From contig JAEEKE010000131.1 of the NCBI GenBank assembly GCA_016282255.1, forward strand, positions 1 through 64,000: a stretch of 64,000 nucleotides of DNA, in the 5' to 3' direction. The notes below the pieces were generated by a model, which saw nothing but the letters and a program-made list of their open reading frames with translations, was not told the DNA's origin and made no database searches. The first letter of the stretch is position 1, and every line of letters starts with the position of its first letter. Below, in pieces: positions 59,164 through 64,000 of this stretch. A program made the translations under genes and the position numbers. The stretch comes from Bacillota bacterium (lineage in GTDB: Bacteria; Bacillota; Clostridia; Christensenellales; CAG-138).

Positions 59164-61047
59164 ATGGACCGAAGGATAGAGGAAAAATTGAAGCTACTGC
59201 CGGACAAGCCGGGCGTTTACAAGATGTACAACGAACGGCACGAGCTGATCTACGTCGGAAAAGCCGTCAGCCTTAAAAACAGGGTCAGGCAGTATTTTCA
59301 GTCATCGCGGAATCACACCGAGAAGGTCCGCGCGATGGTCGCCAATATCGCCGACTTCGATTTTGTCATAGTCGGCAACGAAACGGAAGCGCTTAATCTT
59401 GAGTGCAACCTTATTAAGCAGAATCAGCCGTATTACAACATACTGCTCAAGGACGACAAGCATTTTCCCTATATCCGCATAGATATGCGGCAGGATTTCC
59501 CGAGGGTAGAGATCGTCAGGCGCTTTCGGAAGGACGGGGCAAAGTATTTCGGGCCCTATCTCAGCGCATCCGCCCTGCGAGAGACTATCACCGCGGTCCG
59601 CGATAATTTCCCGGTCCGTCAATGCAAGAACGATATCTCGAAGATGATCCTGAAGCATGAAAGGCCCTGCCTTTTGTACCACATCGGCAAATGCTGCGGG
59701 CCCTGCACGGGCAGCGTTTCAAAAGAGGAGTATCACGAACTCATCAATGAGATCTCTGCGCTGTTCCAGGGAAACGGCAAGCCCTATATCGGGAAGCTGA
59801 CGGAGCAGATGCTCGAAGAATCCTCAAAGATGAACTTCGAGAAGGCGGCCAAGCTGCGCGATATGATAAGGGCGATAGAAAGCGTATGCGCAAGGCAGAA
59901 CGCTTCGTTTGCAAGCGACAGGAGCTACGACGTCTTTGCGCTTGCAAGGGACGAGCTGCAAACGCTGGTTTACGGCCTATTCGTGCGCGGAGGCAGCGTC
60001 ATCAAAGCCGAAAGCTTCAAGCTCGATGCCATGGACGAGCCGTTCTCCGAGGTCATCTCGCAGTTCCTGATGCAGTTCTATATCGATTCGGGCAGCATTC
60101 CCGGCGAGATCTGCATAATGAACGAGGCAGATGAGCGCGCTGAGATAGAGAAGCTGCTTTCCGAACAGAGCGGCCATGCCGTTCATATCCATGTGCCCCT
60201 GCGCGGAGACAAGCTCTCACAGGGCAAGCTTGCACAGCTTAACGCCGAGCAGACGCTTGCGCGCAACCGCGAGCTCGCTCACCGCGAGTGGGAGCGCACC
60301 GAGGGCGCTCTTGCGGAGCTCACGAATGCGATCGGGATGGACTTCCTGCCTCACCGGATGGAATGCTTCGACAATTCGCACACACAGGGACGCGACGCGG
60401 TCGGCTCGATGGTTGTCTTTATCGACGGTAAGCCCGAGAAATCGCTTTACAGGCGCTTCCGAACCAAGCAGGACGTCAACGGGGACGACTATCTCGCCAT
60501 GCGCGAGCACCTTCAGCGCAGGTTCGAGCGGACGCTTTCGGGCGACGAAAAGTTTGCCGAGCTGCCGGACCTTTTGGTCGTTGACGGCGGAAGAGGGCAG
60601 CTGAACGTTGCGCTCGAAGTGCTTGAAGGACTTGGCCTTGGGCATATAAACGCTATAGGTCTTGCCGAAAGGAATGAGGAGATAATCCTTCCCGGCAGGG
60701 AGGATCCCCTCGTTCTTGAGAGAAGCAATCCCGCGCTGCAGCTGCTGCAGCGGATAAGGGACGAAGCGCACCGATTCGCGATCACCTATCACAGGAGCCT
60801 AAGGGCAAAGAGCTCCCTTTATTCACGGCTCTCCGAGATCAGCGGAATAGGCGACGCCAGAAAGCGGGCGCTTTATGAACATTTTCTTACCATCGACGCG
60901 ATATCGAACGCGTCCGTTGAACAGCTCAGAGATGTCCCCGGAATGAATATTACGGCAGCAAGAAGCGTGCACGCATATTTTCATCCGGAGATCGATACCA
61001 CACCGACCGATTCGGATAACCCTCATTCAGCTGCGGAGGAACGATGA
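59164..61047 (+). CDS. uvrC: Excinuclease ABC subunit C
   Basis: EEKLKLLPDKPGVYKMYNERHELIYVGKAVSLKNRVRQYF..., full GIY-YIG/UvrC/HhH domains. Confidence 0.98.
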   Translation: MDRRIEEKLKLLPDKPGVYKMYNERHELIYVGKAVSLKNRVRQYFQSSRNHTEKVRAMVANIADFDFVIVGNETEALNLECNLIKQNQPYYNILLKDDKHFPYIRIDMRQDFPRVEIVRRFRKDGAKYFGPYLSASALRETITAVRDNFPVRQCKNDISKMILKHERPCLLYHIGKCCGPCTGSVSKEEYHELINEISALFQGNGKPYIGKLTEQMLEESSKMNFEKAAKLRDMIRAIESVCARQNASFASDRSYDVFALARDELQTLVYGLFVRGGSVIKAESFKLDAMDEPFSEVISQFLMQFYIDSGSIPGEICIMNEADERAEIEKLLSEQSGHAVHIHVPLRGDKLSQGKLAQLNAEQTLARNRELAHREWERTEGALAELTNAIGMDFLPHRMECFDNSHTQGRDAVGSMVVFIDGKPEKSLYRRFRTKQDVNGDDYLAMREHLQRRFERTLSGDEKFAELPDLLVVDGGRGQLNVALEVLEGLGLGHINAIGLAERNEEIILPGREDPLVLERSNPALQLLQRIRDEAHRFAITYHRSLRAKSSLYSRLSEISGIGDARKRALYEHFLTIDAISNASVEQLRDVPGMNITAARSVHAYFHPEIDTTPTDSDNPHSAAEER

Positions 61048-62861
61048 ACATCAAACTGCTCGTTTTGGATATAGACGATACCCTTGTGTTTAAGGCGGGA
61101 CCCGTATCCGATGAAAACTTAGCCGCCATCACCGCCGCAAGAAAAGCCGGCGTCTACGTAACGCTTGCAACCGGCCGCGGCTACTACGGCTCGTCAAGGG
61201 TCGTTAAGCAGCTCGGACTCGACACATATGTTATAAACTACGGCGGCGCGATGATCACCGATTCGAGAACCGGCAGACCGATCTTCACCACCGAGCTCGA
61301 CAATGCCTATGTTCAGGAGATCATGGCTTTGGCGGGGGATATGGGCCTTCACGTGCATCTGTATCAGGGCGACTGCATCATCTATGAGCGTCCGCACGAG
61401 TATGCGGATCTGTACTGCGCGGCTCTGAACCTGCCCCACATGCTCGACCCGGATCTGCGCAGCAAAACGTGGAAGAACGTTCCCAAGGTACTTATCATAA
61501 CCGAGCCCGAACGCGTTCCCGAGCTGCTGCCGTTCTTCAAAAAGCATTTTGAGGGCAGGGTAGCGGTATCCGGTTCGTCCCCCGGCTTTATAGAATTCAA
61601 CAGGATCGGTGCAAATAAGGGCACCGCCGTTGAACACCTGGCAGGGCTCCTCGGCATCGATCGGGAAGAAGTCTGCGCGGTGGGCGACAACACGCTCGAT
61701 TATGAAATGATCGAATACGCCGGCCTCGGCGTCGTAGTGGAGAACGGGAACGAGCAGCTCAAGAAGATCGCAAACCTGATCGTCCCTTCATGCACCGAGA
61801 ATGGCGTTGCGTATCTTATAAATAACTACATACTCGGCTCCGCTCCCTTGTCGGGCAGCGCCGAAAAAGCAATTGAAAACGGAAAGAGGAAAGAGAGAAT
61901 GTACAGAATTGGATTCGATATCGGAGGCACGAATATCGTTGCCGGTCTTCTTGATGGAGAATACAGGATAATCCGCAAGCTGAGCCGCCCCTTCAGGCGC
62001 AATGCGACCGGAGAGGAGGCGGGGGATGCGCGTTTTATAGCTGAGGATCTTTATAACTTAGCAAAGGACGTATGCGAGGCGGAGGGCGTGCCGTTCGATT
62101 CCGTACCGAATATCGGCATCTGCATCCCCGGCAGCGTGGATACCGCTAAGGGCATCGTTATAGACGCTCATAATCTTGGGCTTCACGATTCACCGTTCCG
62201 CAGCGTTTCGGAGGAGGTTTTCGGCAAGCCCTGCGCGCTGCTCAACGACGCGGATGCGGCTGCGCTCGCGGAGTTCAGGCTCGGCGCGCTCAGGGAACAT
62301 CCCAATTCCATGCTCGTGACCATCGGCACCGGTATCGGCGTCGGAATAATCATCGGCGGAAAGCTGTTTCACGGCGGACGCGGCTACGGCGTCGAAGCCG
62401 GGCACGCGCAGATGGATCTTCACGGTTCATATTGCACCTGCGGAAGGCGCGGCTGTATCGAGACGCTCTGCGCCGCGACCTGGCTCAATCACCGTGCGGC
62501 GGAGCTGTATGAAGCCGCGGAAGGGCCGATAAAGGCGCTCTATGAAACCTATTCCTCGCACGGCAAATTCGACGCGCGCGGCCTTATCGAGTGTTCCAAG
62601 ACCGGCGAAAAGAACTGCGTTGCCGTTTGGAACGAGTATCTCGAGTCGCTTTCGAACGCGCTCGCATCCTACGTCAACATCCTCGATCCCCAGCTGATCG
62701 CCATCGGCGGCGGCGTCAGCGGTGCGGGCGATTACCTCATAAAGCCGCTTATCGAGCTTACCGCGAAGCAATCCTTCTTCCGCGAACCCACGCCGATAAT
62801 CCGTGCAGCGCTCGGCAACGACGCGGGGCTTGTGGGCGCCGCCATGTATACAGATCAATAA
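61044..62861 (+). CDS. Fusion protein: Cof-type HAD-IIB hydrolase + ROK-family sugar kinase
   Basis: MNIKLLVLDIDDTLV...ATGRGYYG...CAVGDNTLDYEMIEYAG, then in-frame MYRIGFDIGGTNIVAGLLDG...CTCGRRGCIETL. Confidence 0.92.
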   Translation: MNIKLLVLDIDDTLVFKAGPVSDENLAAITAARKAGVYVTLATGRGYYGSSRVVKQLGLDTYVINYGGAMITDSRTGRPIFTTELDNAYVQEIMALAGDMGLHVHLYQGDCIIYERPHEYADLYCAALNLPHMLDPDLRSKTWKNVPKVLIITEPERVPELLPFFKKHFEGRVAVSGSSPGFIEFNRIGANKGTAVEHLAGLLGIDREEVCAVGDNTLDYEMIEYAGLGVVVENGNEQLKKIANLIVPSCTENGVAYLINNYILGSAPLSGSAEKAIENGKRKERMYRIGFDIGGTNIVAGLLDGEYRIIRKLSRPFRRNATGEEAGDARFIAEDLYNLAKDVCEAEGVPFDSVPNIGICIPGSVDTAKGIVIDAHNLGLHDSPFRSVSEEVFGKPCALLNDADAAALAEFRLGALREHPNSMLVTIGTGIGVGIIIGGKLFHGGRGYGVEAGHAQMDLHGSYCTCGRRGCIETLCAATWLNHRAAELYEAAEGPIKALYETYSSHGKFDARGLIECSKTGEKNCVAVWNEYLESLSNALASYVNILDPQLIAIGGGVSGAGDYLIKPLIELTAKQSFFREPTPIIRAALGNDAGLVGAAMYTDQ

Positions 62862-62882
62862 ACCATCGGAGGAAACAAAGCC

Positions 62883-63602
62883 ATGTCAATAATGTGCGCC
62901 GTATTCGTGCCCGACGGCATCGTCCTTGCAGCGGACAGCCGTCAGACCATCGGCATTTCCAAAATGCCGAATCCATCCCAGCAGACCCACGGTCAGCCCC
63001 GCGTTTTGAACCGCATGGACAGGCCGAATCAGCCCCCGGTGCAGATGATCTCCCAATCGGACAACGCGCAGAAGATCATGCTTCTGAGCAAGGTAAAAGT
63101 CGGCATTTCCGCCTGCGGCATAGGTATTCTAAACGGCAAGACCGTTTCCGATTTCATCCGCTCCTTCGAGATCGACGTGATCGAAAAGACCGACTCCGTC
63201 ACGGACGTTGCCCATAAGCTGCAGAAATACGCCGCGTCGTTCTTCCCTCAGGTCAATTTCTTCGTCTGCGGGTATGAAGAGGAGGAGCCCTTCGTTTACA
63301 GCGTGAACAAGGAGATAAACCGCAGCAATATGGATAACGGCAAGCTCCGTTACGCTTCCATCTGGTCCGGCGAACAGGCTACGATCTCCAAGCTTCTCAA
63401 CGGCAATCCGCCCATGATAGTCAACCACGCGCTGATGCCGCTCAAGGATGCGATCGATTTCGCGGATTTCCTCATTGATTCCACCATCAAATCCCAGCGC
63501 TTCGAGATGAAGGTCGCGACCTGCGGCGGGCCGATCGATCTGCTCGTTTTGACTAAGGACGAGGCCTTCTGGTACAGGCACAAGATCTTCAAGCCGGCCT
63601 GA
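62883..63602 (+). CDS. Proteasome-beta-like Ntn hydrolase
   Basis: MSIMCAVFVPDGIVLAADSRQT... resembles proteasome beta/HslV N-terminus; DNAQKIMLLSKVKVGISACGIG. Confidence 0.7.
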   Translation: MSIMCAVFVPDGIVLAADSRQTIGISKMPNPSQQTHGQPRVLNRMDRPNQPPVQMISQSDNAQKIMLLSKVKVGISACGIGILNGKTVSDFIRSFEIDVIEKTDSVTDVAHKLQKYAASFFPQVNFFVCGYEEEEPFVYSVNKEINRSNMDNGKLRYASIWSGEQATISKLLNGNPPMIVNHALMPLKDAIDFADFLIDSTIKSQRFEMKVATCGGPIDLLVLTKDEAFWYRHKIFKPA

Positions 63603-63633
63603 AATAAGCTATACCGTTTCATTCATAATAAGG

Positions 63634-63672
63634 ACCTTCATGCGTAGAATTTGGCATGAAGGTTTTGTTTTG
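63634..63672 (+). terminator. Rho-independent terminator
   Basis: ACCTTCATGC ... GCATGAAGGT followed by TTTTGTTTT. Confidence 0.8.
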
Positions 63673-64000
63673 CAAGAGCAGGAAATATTGCGGTCGGTCG
63701 GAAGAGAAATCAAATTGTAAAGCGGCGTCGGACAGGTCCCTTTTAGGCAAGGTCGGCATACTCGCTCTTTCCAACTTGGCGCTGCAGGTATTATGGTTCT
63801 TCTATCGCTCCATGCTCACAAGGCTTGCGGGCAGCGAAGCGCTCGGCCTTCAGTCGCTCGTTATGCAGATCTATTCGATCATCGTTTCGGTATGCATAAC
63901 GGGTCTCGACGTCGCGATCGTCGCTTTAGGCGCAAAGCTGAAATCAGGCTGCGGGGACAATTCTTTATCCGAATCGGCGGCATACAGAAGGCTGTTCTCG
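63656..64000 (+). CDS. Partial SpoVB/MurJ-like polysaccharide flippase (start uncertain, runs off window)
   Basis: Frame reads ...DRSLLGKVGILALSNLALQVLWFFYRSMLTRLAGSEALGLQSLVMQIYSIIVSVCITGLDVAIVALGAKLKS... Confidence 0.7.
   Translation, partial: MKVLFCKSRKYCGRSEEKSNCKAASDRSLLGKVGILALSNLALQVLWFFYRSMLTRLAGSEALGLQSLVMQIYSIIVSVCITGLDVAIVALGAKLKSGCGDNSLSESAAYRRLFS

Noticed and set aside
1-64000. CRISPR arrays, tRNA/rRNA genes, IS elements, prophage or known defence systems
   Set aside because: Read through all intergenic regions; none have direct-repeat/spacer arrays, cloverleafs, transposases or integrases. I could not run tRNAscan or HMM searches.

Overview
The window is a gene-dense chromosomal segment that looks like an anaerobic Firmicute/Clostridia (butyryl-CoA dehydrogenase/Etf, NrdG-type activase, L27 with Prp extension, CIRCE-HrcA, PyrR attenuator). 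It is mostly housekeeping. I see no rRNA, tRNA, CRISPR array, transposase or phage module. Main blocks: plsX(3' end)-rplU-prp-rpmA; ogg; a two-component system divergent from htrA; pgsA; hrcA-grpE-dnaK-dnaJ; an arsR/HMA/P-type ATPase metal cassette; bcd-etfB-etfA; ilvE; hemW-lepA-rpsU (rpsU is absent from the ORF track because it is short); an E2-like acyltransferase plus acyl-CoA ligase; arcA; sdaAB-sdaAA; dnaD/dnaC-like; pyrCKDFEBI; priA-rpoZ-gmk-yicC; a lipoprotein serpin; uvrC-(HAD+ROK fusion)-proteasome-like Ntn hydrolase; and a 5' fragment of a flippase. The most interesting items are: the uvrC/HAD-ROK/Ntn-hydrolase operon, with a predicted Ser nucleophile at the proteasome Thr1 position and exact S1-D17 spacing; the inhibitory-type serpin lipoprotein; a freestanding E2-like protein whose catalytic His is replaced; an unexplained structured intergenic RNA candidate after htrA; and two DNA-repair genes with -10 boxes immediately upstream of ATG, suggesting leaderless mRNAs. 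I did not find a convincing novel multi-gene defence-type system. All calls are by eye from the sequence and translations; no database search was run.
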